Assembly (NCBI RefSeq): GCF_002896965.1
Contig: NZ_LYMM01000084.1
Span: 166,192-230,191, forward strand
DNA from: Novosphingobium guangzhouense
GTDB taxonomy: Bacteria > Pseudomonadota > Alphaproteobacteria > Sphingomonadales > Sphingomonadaceae
Length of the DNA: 64,000 bases
Direction of reading: 5' to 3'
In this document: piece by piece, positions 8,478 to 16,540 of the stretch
How positions within the stretch are numbered: the first letter of the stretch is position 1
Layout: each line of letters starts with the position of its first letter
Made by a program: the position numbers and the translations under genes
The notes under the pieces: generated by a model
Database searches by the model: none
Told to the model about the DNA's origin: nothing
The model's input: only the letters and a program-made list of their open reading frames with translations

Positions 8478-9323
8478 GTGAAGTTGCTCAGGTTCGGTGA
8501 AGCAGGCCATGAACACCCCGGCGTACTCGATGCGCAAGGTCGCGTCCGTGATCTTTCGGCCCACGTCGACGATATTGCCGGGGATGTGCTAAGTGTCGAA
8601 GGGCTGGCCAGACTGCGCGCTCTCGATCTTTCGACCCTGCCGGTGATCGACAGCACAGCACGCCTTGGTGCCTGCGTTGGTCGCATCGGAAAGTTCGTGT
8701 GTATCGGCCTCAACTATAGGGACCACGCAGCCGAAAGTGGCATGTCGATCCCGACGGAACCGGTCGTCTTCAACAAGTGGACAAGCGCGGTCTGCGGTCC
8801 CAACGATGATGTGATTAAGCCGCGTGGTTCGGACCGTCTCGACTGGGAAGTCGAACTGGGCGTGGTTATCGGCAAGGCCGGAACCTACATCGACGAGGCG
8901 GCCGCTCTTGATCACGTCGCCGGCTATTGCGTTGTCCATGATGTCAGCGAACGCAGCTTCCAGTTTGACCGTGGCGGCACCTGGGACAAGGGCAAGGGCT
9001 GCGACACGTTCGGCCCTATCGGCCCGTGGCTCGTCACCGCCGATGAAGTCCCCGATATCGCCGCTGCCCGCATCTGGCTGGAAGTCGATGGCGAGCGACA
9101 TCAGGATGGCACGACCGCAGACATGATCTTCACAGTCCCGCAAATCATCGCACATTTGTCGCAATTCATGAGCCTGCAGCCGGGTGACGTGATTTCGACC
9201 GGTACGCCTGCAGGTGTCGGTCTTGGCCTCAACCCGCCGCGTTACTTGCAGGCGGGCAATGAAATCCGTCTCGGCATCGAAGGGCTCGGGGAACAGCGCC
9301 AGCGCGTCGTGGCAGCGAGATAA
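8478..9323 (+). CDS. Fumarylacetoacetate-hydrolase-family protein, probable 2,4-diketo-3-deoxy-L-fuconate hydrolase
   Basis: This enzyme (281 aa) would cleave 2,4-diketo-3-deoxy-L-fuconate to pyruvate and L-lactate, the last step of the pathway. The FAH fold signature is clear: CIGLNYRDHAAESG near residue 75, the metal ligands in DWEVELGVVIGK, and AGYCVVHDVSERSFQ with the third acidic ligand. STGTPAGVG, typical of this hydrolase branch, follows near the C-terminus. The start is GTG at 8478 with GAAGGAGAG upstream. An in-frame extension to 8436 overlaps the dehydrogenase and is not needed. Together with fucD it identifies the non-aldolase variant of the L-fucose route. Confidence 0.85.
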   Translation: MKLLRFGEAGHEHPGVLDAQGRVRDLSAHVDDIAGDVLSVEGLARLRALDLSTLPVIDSTARLGACVGRIGKFVCIGLNYRDHAAESGMSIPTEPVVFNKWTSAVCGPNDDVIKPRGSDRLDWEVELGVVIGKAGTYIDEAAALDHVAGYCVVHDVSERSFQFDRGGTWDKGKGCDTFGPIGPWLVTADEVPDIAAARIWLEVDGERHQDGTTADMIFTVPQIIAHLSQFMSLQPGDVISTGTPAGVGLGLNPPRYLQAGNEIRLGIEGLGEQRQRVVAAR

Positions 9324-9381
9324 CAAGCATCAAAATGCCGGCCCTGCAAAGACTGTGGCGGTAGAGGAGAGGAATAGGACA

Positions 9382-12114
9382 ATGAGGTATCTCTACGAAA
9401 CCGTATCGCTGACCGCCCTTCTAGTGGCTGGCGTTTCCGTGCCTGCGCTTGCGCAGGAGGCGGCGCAGCCGGAAATCACTGCGTCATCCGAAAATGATAG
9501 CGCTACCTATCAGGAGATTATCGTTACCGGCATTCGCCGAAGCCTTGAGGACGCGGCGAACATTAAGCGCGCGGCGCCTAATCTGGTCGAAGCGATCTCT
9601 GCTGAGGACATCGGCAAGTTCCCCGACCGCAACCTGGCGGAATCGTTGCAGCGCGTGACCGGCGTGCAGATCACCCGCAACAAGGGAGAGGGCAGCGGCG
9701 TTAGCGTGCGCGGCCTATCGGAGAACTTCACCCGCACGCTCTACAACGGCCGCGTCCTTACCTCGCCTAATGGAACGCGCGGCTTCTCGTTCACGTCTAT
9801 GCCGACCGACTTCGTCAGCACCGTGGAAGTCAGCAAGACCCCCACCGCCGACATGATCGACGGCGGCCTGTCGGCGACGGTCAATGTCAGGATCAACCGC
9901 CCGGCGGATGTGGGCAAGAATGTCGTCACCGTGGTAGCCGAAGGGCTTTACGAAACGAACCCGAAGAAAGTGACGCCGCACGTCTCGGCCTTCGTCAACC
10001 GTGTGTTCGGCGATGGCAGCTTTGGCGTGAACCTTGGCGTGAACTATGAGAAACGCAAGGTCATCCAAGCGGGCTTCACCGGTTACGGCATCGAGCAGCG
10101 CAAGGAGAACGCCAGCGGCGGCTACGACTACAACCTCGACGGTACGCGTTCCGACACGGCCTATGGCTTCGATCACGCGACCACGTTCGTGTCAGACGAA
10201 GGCGACTTCGAGCGCAAGGCCGTGGTCGGCGGTGTGCAGTGGAAGCCGGCGGACAACGTCAACCTTTACGCCGATGGCCTCGCCACCTGGTTCACCGACG
10301 GCTTCAACCGCTTCGAGCACCAGCTGCGCTGGACCAATATCGGCGGCCCGACCGGCGCCGTGCGCGGCAGCACCGTGGGCGAGAACAACCTGCTCACCTT
10401 CCTCGACGCGGACGGGGTGGATCACCAGTCCAATAACCTCGACTGGGTGACGAAGGATCGGACGCTGAACTTCGCGGTGGGCGGCGATGCCACTTTCGAT
10501 CGGCTAACCGTTTCCGGCGAGGCGACTTATGGACGATCGGTGCGCAACGTATCCGACCGTAACTCCTTCGCACCCATCTCGCGCGCTTCGGCGTCCTATG
10601 ACATTGGTGGCGATATTGGCGGGGTGCCGGACATCGAATACACGCGTGGTTACGACCCTCTTGATCCGAGCACATTCTACTTCCGCAGCTTCTCGGCCAT
10701 CCGTGGCCAGAAGACCACCGAAACGAACAAGAGCGGTCGTCTTGACCTCACATACGATTTCGACGCAGGCTTCATCCGCTCGATCAAGCTGGGGGGCTAT
10801 TATGGCGAAGATGAAGTCGAATTCGGAGCCCGCCCGCGCTATTTTGTGAGCCCGCAAGTCCTGTCTGAAATCTATGGTACGCCTTATCTTCCGGGCGTTG
10901 AAGGCGGCGCCATTTCTGCTGAAGACTTGCTCAAGGTGGTCGATTATTCGCGCTTCATAGGCGACGGTCTGGGCGTATTTCTAGTGCCGGACTATTCCAA
11001 GCTGTTCGCCAATGTCAGCCTGGACGATGTGCTGGCGCGGGGCACCCTTACCATCGATCGTACCAACCAGTTCACGGTTGGGGAGAAAGTGCTGGCCGGC
11101 TATGTCCGCGCCGACTTCGCCACTGCCGACGATCGCCTTTCGGGCAATATCGGCCTGCGTTATGTGCGCACTAGGGTTACGTCGGATGGTTTCGGCGCGG
11201 ATATTGCCAATGCCGAACTTCAGAACGACAGCATCACTCTGATCGTGCCGGACAGCGGCCCGATCGCATTCAGGAACTCGTATTCGAATTGGCTGCCCAG
11301 CTTCAACGCTCGCTTCAATGCAACTGACAATCTCATCGTGCGGGTGGGTCTTGCGCGGGCGATGACGCGGCCTGACCTTAACCGCCTTTCGCCCTCGGTC
11401 GCGATCAATGCGAACGTGCGCACGATTACCACTCAGAACCCGTTTCTCAAGCCTTACCTGGCCGATCAGGCAGACCTTTCGCTGGAGTATTACTTCGGCA
11501 AGACGGGGCTGCTTTCGGCAGCCTTGTTCTACAAGGATGTGAAGAATTTCATCGTCGACACTACTTCGGTCGAAACGCGCACGATCAAGTCCACGCTGAC
11601 GGGCACCGTGACGATGGATTTCCGCACCTTCCGCCCGGACAATGGCGAGGGCGGCAAGATCAAGGGCATCGAACTCAGCGCGCAAGTGCCGCTGGACATG
11701 CTGCCCTCGCCCTTCGACGGTTTCGGCGTGACTTCGAACCTTACCCTTCTTGATGTGAGTGACGTGGCAACGACTGAAGGTGGTCCAAAAGTGCCTATTC
11801 CGGGCGTTTCCAAGCGCAGCTACAACCTTGGCGCCTATTACGAGAAGGCAGGGTTCGGTATCCGGGCCAACTATTCGTATCGTAGCGCGGCAGTGAACAG
11901 TGTCGCAGGCACCTTCGGCGATGGCGATCGCCAGAAGCCCTACGGCCAGCTCGATATCTCGGCGAACTATGACGTGACCGAGTTTCTTTCACTTACTTTC
12001 AACGCGAGCAACGTTACCGGCTCAACGCTCAAGCGCGAAACGCTGCAGGGTGTGCTCCTGAGTGAATATGACTTCGGGCGCCGCTTCACGGCGGGGGCAC
12101 GCGTAAAATTCTGA
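9382..12114 (+). CDS. TonB-dependent outer-membrane receptor, probable fucoside transporter
   Basis: A 910-aa outer-membrane receptor. It has a signal peptide (MRYLYETVSLTALLVAGVSV followed by a cut near ALAQ), a TonB box EIIVTGIRR around residues 50-60, and a plug domain with DIGKFPDRNLAESLQRVTG and VSVRGLSENFTRTLYNGR. A 22-strand-type barrel follows, ending in the aromatic C-terminus ARVKF. This is the sphingomonad/Caulobacter subclass usually tied to oligosaccharide uptake. The ATG at 9382 has GGAGAGGAA upstream; a longer open frame starting at 9214 is an overlap with the hydrolase. It closes the second fucose unit and is followed by a strong terminator. Substrate specificity is inferred from context only. 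Confidence 0.88.
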   Translation: MRYLYETVSLTALLVAGVSVPALAQEAAQPEITASSENDSATYQEIIVTGIRRSLEDAANIKRAAPNLVEAISAEDIGKFPDRNLAESLQRVTGVQITRNKGEGSGVSVRGLSENFTRTLYNGRVLTSPNGTRGFSFTSMPTDFVSTVEVSKTPTADMIDGGLSATVNVRINRPADVGKNVVTVVAEGLYETNPKKVTPHVSAFVNRVFGDGSFGVNLGVNYEKRKVIQAGFTGYGIEQRKENASGGYDYNLDGTRSDTAYGFDHATTFVSDEGDFERKAVVGGVQWKPADNVNLYADGLATWFTDGFNRFEHQLRWTNIGGPTGAVRGSTVGENNLLTFLDADGVDHQSNNLDWVTKDRTLNFAVGGDATFDRLTVSGEATYGRSVRNVSDRNSFAPISRASASYDIGGDIGGVPDIEYTRGYDPLDPSTFYFRSFSAIRGQKTTETNKSGRLDLTYDFDAGFIRSIKLGGYYGEDEVEFGARPRYFVSPQVLSEIYGTPYLPGVEGGAISAEDLLKVVDYSRFIGDGLGVFLVPDYSKLFANVSLDDVLARGTLTIDRTNQFTVGEKVLAGYVRADFATADDRLSGNIGLRYVRTRVTSDGFGADIANAELQNDSITLIVPDSGPIAFRNSYSNWLPSFNARFNATDNLIVRVGLARAMTRPDLNRLSPSVAINANVRTITTQNPFLKPYLADQADLSLEYYFGKTGLLSAALFYKDVKNFIVDTTSVETRTIKSTLTGTVTMDFRTFRPDNGEGGKIKGIELSAQVPLDMLPSPFDGFGVTSNLTLLDVSDVATTEGGPKVPIPGVSKRSYNLGAYYEKAGFGIRANYSYRSAAVNSVAGTFGDGDRQKPYGQLDISANYDVTEFLSLTFNASNVTGSTLKRETLQGVLLSEYDFGRRFTAGARVKF

Positions 12115-12131
12115 CCCGGCTACTCCCCCTG

Positions 12132-12167
12132 TCGGCCGCAGCTTATCCCCGCTGCGGCCGATCGTTT
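12132..12167 (+). terminator. Strong Rho-independent terminator after the TonB receptor
   Basis: A perfect 11-bp stem (TCGGCCGCAGC at 12132-12142 with its complement at 12151-12161) has an 8-base loop and is followed by TCGTTTT. It lies 17 bases after the receptor stop codon. Confidence 0.85.
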
Positions 12168-12231
12168 TGGCTGAGACCGGCAGCCCCCAACCGAGTTGCA
12201 CGCACCCGCGCGCTCCACTATCCGCAATACC

Positions 12232-13035
12232 ATGATCCAGACAGATGAAGATGGCGATGAAGGCACCCCCGGCGGCAAGCGCGCCTATTCCGCGCCTGCG
12301 TTGGAAAAAGGCATCCAGATTCTGGAACTGTTCGCGACCGAACCGCGCGGGCTCACGATAAGTGAGATCGCGCAGAAGCTGGGGCGCTCGATCAGCGAGG
12401 TATTCCGCATCATCATCGTGATGGAGCGCCTTGGCTGGCTCGCCAAGGACCCGGTGAACGATCGCTATGCGGTGACCTATCGTGTGCTCGACGTCGCCTT
12501 TCGTGCGACACCTGCGCAGACGCTCAGCAACGTTGCCGCACCTGTGATGTATGAACTGTCGAGCGGGACGAACCAGTCCTGCCATCTTGTCGTCGGGACC
12601 GGCGCAAGCGCTACGGTTATTCATCGACAGGAAAACATGGGGCCGGTAGGCTTCGGTATCCGGCTGGGCACGGTAGTGGATCTGGTTACAAGCTGCTCTG
12701 GCCATGTCCTGCTGGCCTTTGCGGCCGAGGACCGCCGCGCACGTGCGCTGGCCGGATTGGCAATGCCCACCGATGTTCGGGCACGGCTGGAGCGGCGGCT
12801 GGATGCCGTGCATTTGCAGGGCTATGAAATGCAACCCAGTGCGCGAACGGCGGGGGTCACCGACATCAGTTTCCCGGTGTTCGGGTTCGATGGCCATGTC
12901 TGTGCGGCACTGACGATACCTTTCCTCGTTACCATCGATGGTTCGCAGAAGACTGGTCTGGACGAAACACGAGAGTCGCTCGGCCGGGCAGCGCAGGATA
13001 TTTCTCGTGGGCTGGGGTGGTCGGCTGCTGATTAA
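12232..13035 (+). CDS. IclR-family transcriptional regulator, probable regulator of the fucose genes
   Basis: A 267-aa protein with an N-terminal winged helix (ALEKGIQILELFATEP, then LTISEIAQKLGRSISEVFRI, about residues 20-60) and an IclR effector domain (HLVVGTGASATVIHRQ, then TSCSGHVLLAF). Its place directly after the fucose transporter makes a fucose or fuconate intermediate the likely effector, with the palindromes at 1109 and 7369 as candidate sites. The ATG at 12232 has no good Shine-Dalgarno; TTG at 12196 is an alternative start. It lies beyond a strong terminator, so it needs its own promoter in the 64 bases between that terminator and the start. Confidence 0.82.
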   Translation: MIQTDEDGDEGTPGGKRAYSAPALEKGIQILELFATEPRGLTISEIAQKLGRSISEVFRIIIVMERLGWLAKDPVNDRYAVTYRVLDVAFRATPAQTLSNVAAPVMYELSSGTNQSCHLVVGTGASATVIHRQENMGPVGFGIRLGTVVDLVTSCSGHVLLAFAAEDRRARALAGLAMPTDVRARLERRLDAVHLQGYEMQPSARTAGVTDISFPVFGFDGHVCAALTIPFLVTIDGSQKTGLDETRESLGRAAQDISRGLGWSAAD

Positions 13036-13140
13036 TAACAGTCCGTTTCAGCTTCCGACCTTTCCCCGACGGTCGCCGTCATACCACCATTGAGACCTGT
13101 ATTCCATTGATGGCAAAAGGCTTACTGGAATGGCCCGGCC

Positions 13141-15312
13141 CTAGAACGCATACCGCGCGCCGATACCGACCTCACGCTTAGGCGCGAATTTGACGCTGTC
13201 TCCGCGAACGTTCGGGACATAATCGGTGTAGTATTCGGTGTTGGTAAGGTTGTTGCCCCAGACCGAGAAGGTGAACCGCCCACCGGGTTCGGTCCAGCCC
13301 AGGTTGGCGTTGACCAGTACGAAGCCACCCTCGCGCGAGAAATTGCCGGGCTGCCAGTTCTTGGCAGACGCATAAGAGGTCGAGATCGAACCGTCCAGGG
13401 CGCCGCCAGCGATCTCGCCAGCATAATTGAGCCGCAGGTTGGCGGTAACCTTTGGCGTGCGTACCAGACGACTACCGGAGGAGTCGTAAGGCACCAGTAC
13501 TTGCGAGATGACCGGTCCCGTCGCGCCGGGAATGGGTGCCACGACCTGAGAGGTGGTGAAGCGGCTGTACCGGGCGGTCGGCTCCCAGCCCATGCCCGCG
13601 TTGAACGAGAAGCCCGCACCAAGCTTGCCGTCCGCATTAAACTCCAGACCACGCATCTTTGCGCTTGCCGCGTTGCTCAGGGTCAGTTGCAGAGTGGGCG
13701 GAGTGCCGACGAACGAATAGGCGCTGACCTGAATGTCGCTGTACTTATAGGCGTAGGCTGCGAAGGTCAGGTTTATGCTGCCGACCCGCGCCTTCGTCCC
13801 GGCTTCGAAGGCTGTTACCTTTTCGGGGTCTACGGGGATGCCAAGTGGCGAATAGGCGTTGTAGACGCCGCTTTTGAAGCCGGTGCTCGCCGAGACATAG
13901 ATGTTGGCGTCACCGGAGATGTCATAACGGGCGATCCCACGCCAGGTGGTGCTGTTCCAGGTCTGCTCGCGATCTACAGGTGCTGCAGCGAGGTTGACAA
14001 GGTTCTGCCAATGGAACGTCTTGGTCTCGGAATTGTAACGCAGACCGCCGGTTACATGGACCTGCCCGAAGTTTGCCGTGACATCCGCGAAGCCGGCGTA
14101 GGCTTCGCTTTTCATCTTGCTGGTGAAGTTGGAAACGATGGTGCCGCCGGGAGAATCGCCGGAGATCGTCCGGAAGTAGGGGTTGCCGGCGTCTGAGTGC
14201 CAGTAGAACGCTCCGATCAGCCAGGTGATACGCCTGTCTGTTCCGCCGGAGAGATTGAACTCCTGACTGAACCCGTTCTGATACTGGCTGAGCTGATTGG
14301 AGCCGGTGGGCAGGTTGGTGCGATCCGTATCGGACTGAGACTGCACTTCCACGTGACGATATCCGGTGAGCGAACGCAGGCCGATATCTTCACCGAGCTG
14401 CCAGTTCATGTCGAGGCTGAACCCATACCCCTTCAAATCCGCCTTCGGCTGTGTGACGCTGGCATACCGGTAAGGAGTATTGGCCACCGATCCTGGGTCG
14501 GGGAAGGGGTTGAGGCCATCCTTGACCATCGAGATGAAGACAGAATCGTTCTGTTGCTTCCAGCTGTCGGCAGACAGGACCGCCGAAAAGTCGCTTGTCG
14601 GTTCAATCAGCAGTTTGCCGCGTACCATGTAGTTCTTCGGAGCCCCGTAATACTCGCCCTCGTTACCGGCGATGCCCTTGATGAAGCCGCGCCCGCGTCT
14701 TACCGCTCCGCTGATCGAACCGGCGACGCCATCGGCGATTTTTCCGGTCAGGTAGGCATTCGCCCGTAGCTCTCGATAGTGGAAGCCATAGTCCAGAGAA
14801 AGCGAGCCCTGCGTGTCGAAAGAAGGCTTTCGCGTAACGATCTTGATGGCGCCGCCAGTGGCATTGCGTCCGTAGAGCGTGCCTTGAGGGCCTTTGAGGA
14901 CCTCTATACGCTCGATATCTGCGAGGTCGAAGAAGCCTGCGATCGGCGTGCCGAGCGATATGTCATCCAAGTAGACGGCGACGTTGGTTTCATCACCCGG
15001 CGAGGTTCCTGTCGACTGGATGCCGCGAATGATCGGCAGGAACCCGAAGCCATTGTTCACCGTAACCACGCCGGGCGTGGTTTGCTGGAGGTTGACCGTC
15101 GAAAAGACACCGGATGAGGTGAGCTGAACGCCGGAGATCGCCGAAACCGACATAGGCACATCGAGAAGACGTTCGCTGCGCTTTTGAGCCGTCACGACGA
15201 TTTCATTCGTCGCCTCATTTGGGATCGCCGCTTTGTCCGCAGACGTCTGAGCAGCTGCAACGCTGGCCTGGCAGGCGAGGACAGCACCGGCGAAAAGTGT
15301 TGATTTACGCAC
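13141..15312 (-). CDS. TonB-dependent receptor
   Basis: A 723-aa outer-membrane receptor. It has a signal peptide of about 22 residues (ending SVAAAQ), a TonB box NEIVVTAQKRSE, and a plug with VYLDDISLGTP, IERIEVLKGPQGTLYGRNAT and GGAIKIVTRKP. The barrel ends in GIGARYAF with the usual C-terminal Phe. The branch, with VTAQKR followed by DVPMSVSAISG, is widespread in sphingomonads for siderophores or diverse small organics, so the ligand cannot be named. The start is GTG at 15312 with GGGAGGGG seven bases upstream. It is convergent with the IclR gene and upstream of the two decayed genes at 15483-16460. Confidence 0.88.
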   Translation of the reverse strand: MRKSTLFAGAVLACQASVAAAQTSADKAAIPNEATNEIVVTAQKRSERLLDVPMSVSAISGVQLTSSGVFSTVNLQQTTPGVVTVNNGFGFLPIIRGIQSTGTSPGDETNVAVYLDDISLGTPIAGFFDLADIERIEVLKGPQGTLYGRNATGGAIKIVTRKPSFDTQGSLSLDYGFHYRELRANAYLTGKIADGVAGSISGAVRRGRGFIKGIAGNEGEYYGAPKNYMVRGKLLIEPTSDFSAVLSADSWKQQNDSVFISMVKDGLNPFPDPGSVANTPYRYASVTQPKADLKGYGFSLDMNWQLGEDIGLRSLTGYRHVEVQSQSDTDRTNLPTGSNQLSQYQNGFSQEFNLSGGTDRRITWLIGAFYWHSDAGNPYFRTISGDSPGGTIVSNFTSKMKSEAYAGFADVTANFGQVHVTGGLRYNSETKTFHWQNLVNLAAAPVDREQTWNSTTWRGIARYDISGDANIYVSASTGFKSGVYNAYSPLGIPVDPEKVTAFEAGTKARVGSINLTFAAYAYKYSDIQVSAYSFVGTPPTLQLTLSNAASAKMRGLEFNADGKLGAGFSFNAGMGWEPTARYSRFTTSQVVAPIPGATGPVISQVLVPYDSSGSRLVRTPKVTANLRLNYAGEIAGGALDGSISTSYASAKNWQPGNFSREGGFVLVNANLGWTEPGGRFTFSVWGNNLTNTEYYTDYVPNVRGDSVKFAPKREVGIGARYAF

Positions 15313-15482
15313 TTGAAAACCCCTCCCATTGTCCGCTGCCGAGGCGCTTCGTTTGTGAAGTCATCCTTCAGCCGTCAGGTGGAGCGAACGGGAAGACTCT
15401 GCGTTCGCGGGAAGTGTCGTGTCCAGATTCTGATTGCTGATACCGAGCATCCAGGCAGGTTTACCGCCCCGGCGTTTTGCGA

Positions 15483-16159
15483 TCAGCTCTGCACGAATGC
15501 CAGCAGATCGGGATTGAGGATTTCGGCATTGACCGTGAGCATGCCGTGCGAGCAGCCCTCGTAGATCTTGAGGGTGGCGTTGGGCAGGATTTCGGCTTGG
15601 AGCACCCCGGCGTTCTTGCAAGGCACGACCTGGTCGTCATCGCCGTGGAGGATTAGTGTGGCGACGGTGATCGTCTTTAGATCGTCGGTCTGGTCGGTTT
15701 CCGAGAAGGCCTTGATACCCTCGTAGTGAGCCTTGGCGCTGCCCATCATGCCCTGGCGCCACCAGTTGTCGATCGCTGCGCTCTGTACGTCCGCGCCATC
15801 GCGGTTGAAGCCGTAGAACGGGCCGGCGGCCACGTCGCGGAAGAACTGCGCGCGGTTGGCGGCAAGGCCGGCGCGCGGGCCGTTAAAAATCTCGATCGGC
15901 GGGCCGCCCGGATAGGCTTCGGTCTTGAGCATGATCGGCGGCACGGCGCTGACCAGAACGGCCTTGGATACGCGGCCCTGTGGAATGCCATAGCGGGCGA
16001 CATATGCCGCCACTTCGCCGCCGCCGGTCGAATGTCCGATGTGGACGGCATTGCGAAGGTCGAGATGTTCCATCACGGAAGCGGCGTCGGCTGCGCGTCC
16101 TTTGGCCCTCAGTCCTTGTAGAAGATATCGACGCCATCCGTGGTGGCTACATATGCTAT
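15483..16159 (-). pseudogene. Decayed alpha/beta hydrolase (non-haem chloroperoxidase-like)
   Basis: The intact part (197 codons from 16073) carries the nucleophile elbow GHSTGGGEVAAYV and a late HGDDDQVVP Asp region, EGCSHGM His and AFVQS end, as in cofactor-free haloperoxidase/esterase relatives, but it lacks about the first third. Upstream on the same strand the ancestral N-terminus is still readable from 16156 to 16112 (AYVATTDGVDIFYKD). It is preceded by ATA at 16157-16159 where an ATG is expected, followed by TGA at 16109-16111 where the family has Trp (YKDWGPKD), then GPKDAQP. The sequence next jumps to AADAASVMEHLDL, so about 65-70 codons between these points, including the oxyanion segment, are missing. 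A GCAGCC string occurs at the junction and would be expected at both ends of the loss. The gene is almost certainly dead. Confidence 0.8.
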
Positions 16160-16540
16160 CGTTCTGATGCTTTTTGGTTGAGAGGATGTCTTCTTTCCAA
16201 GTGCTTTGCAGTTTCAGTCTACGCGGAAATGGTACGGTAATATAAATCCCCGGGTCTGAGCTGCTGGAAATTCCTCAGGCCAGATTGAGGGACGGGTGAA
16301 GTCCGGGATGAGACGTTACCGGTACTAAAGCGAAGGTGTATTTAGTCGGCGTCGACGAGGACGATTTCACTGTCTTCGATTGCGGTGACGCGGATCAATC
16401 CAGGTCGCGGATTGCTGCGCCGTCGCGGGCATTTACCTGGACGTCGTCGGCTTCGGTGCGCCCCCTGTTGCCTAGGCATGTCGATGGCCTGCGCGCCAAA
16501 GTGAAGGGCATGCTCGACGGGCTTGAGTCTGAGGTCAATC
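16160..16540. other. Gene-poor stretch with a pirin-like relic
   Basis: This stretch of about 380 bases has no intact gene. On the minus strand it holds the tail of a pirin-like coding sequence (16342-16460), listed separately. The rest shows no recognisable protein, RNA or repeat. A 71-codon plus-strand frame at 16336-16551 is antisense to the relic and has no family resemblance. Confidence 0.5.
16342..16460 (-). pseudogene. C-terminal fragment of a pirin/quercetinase-like cupin, frameshifted
   Basis: Read on the minus strand, 16460-16398 encodes RTEADDVQVNARDGAAIRDL followed by D. A shift of frame at about 16396 then continues as IRVTAIEDSEIVLVDAD with a stop at 16342-16344. This is the pattern of a pirin-family C-terminus: a VNG-like turn, DGAAI, then an EVLLFD-like last strand. 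No upstream remainder is recognisable. Pirin-like and chloroperoxidase-like genes are frequent neighbours in proteobacteria, so this and the hydrolase relic are probably remains of one lost operon. The assignment rests on a short match. Confidence 0.4.

Noticed and set aside
7073..8713. Minus-strand open frame of 546 codons across SDR, promoter region and zinc dehydrogenase
   Set aside because: It covers three unrelated plus-strand features, including a terminator and an AT-rich promoter patch, and has no domain.
13068..13080. Small hairpin GACGG-TCG-CCGTC between the convergent IclR and TonB receptor genes
   Set aside because: Five base pairs without a T-run are too weak for a terminator call.
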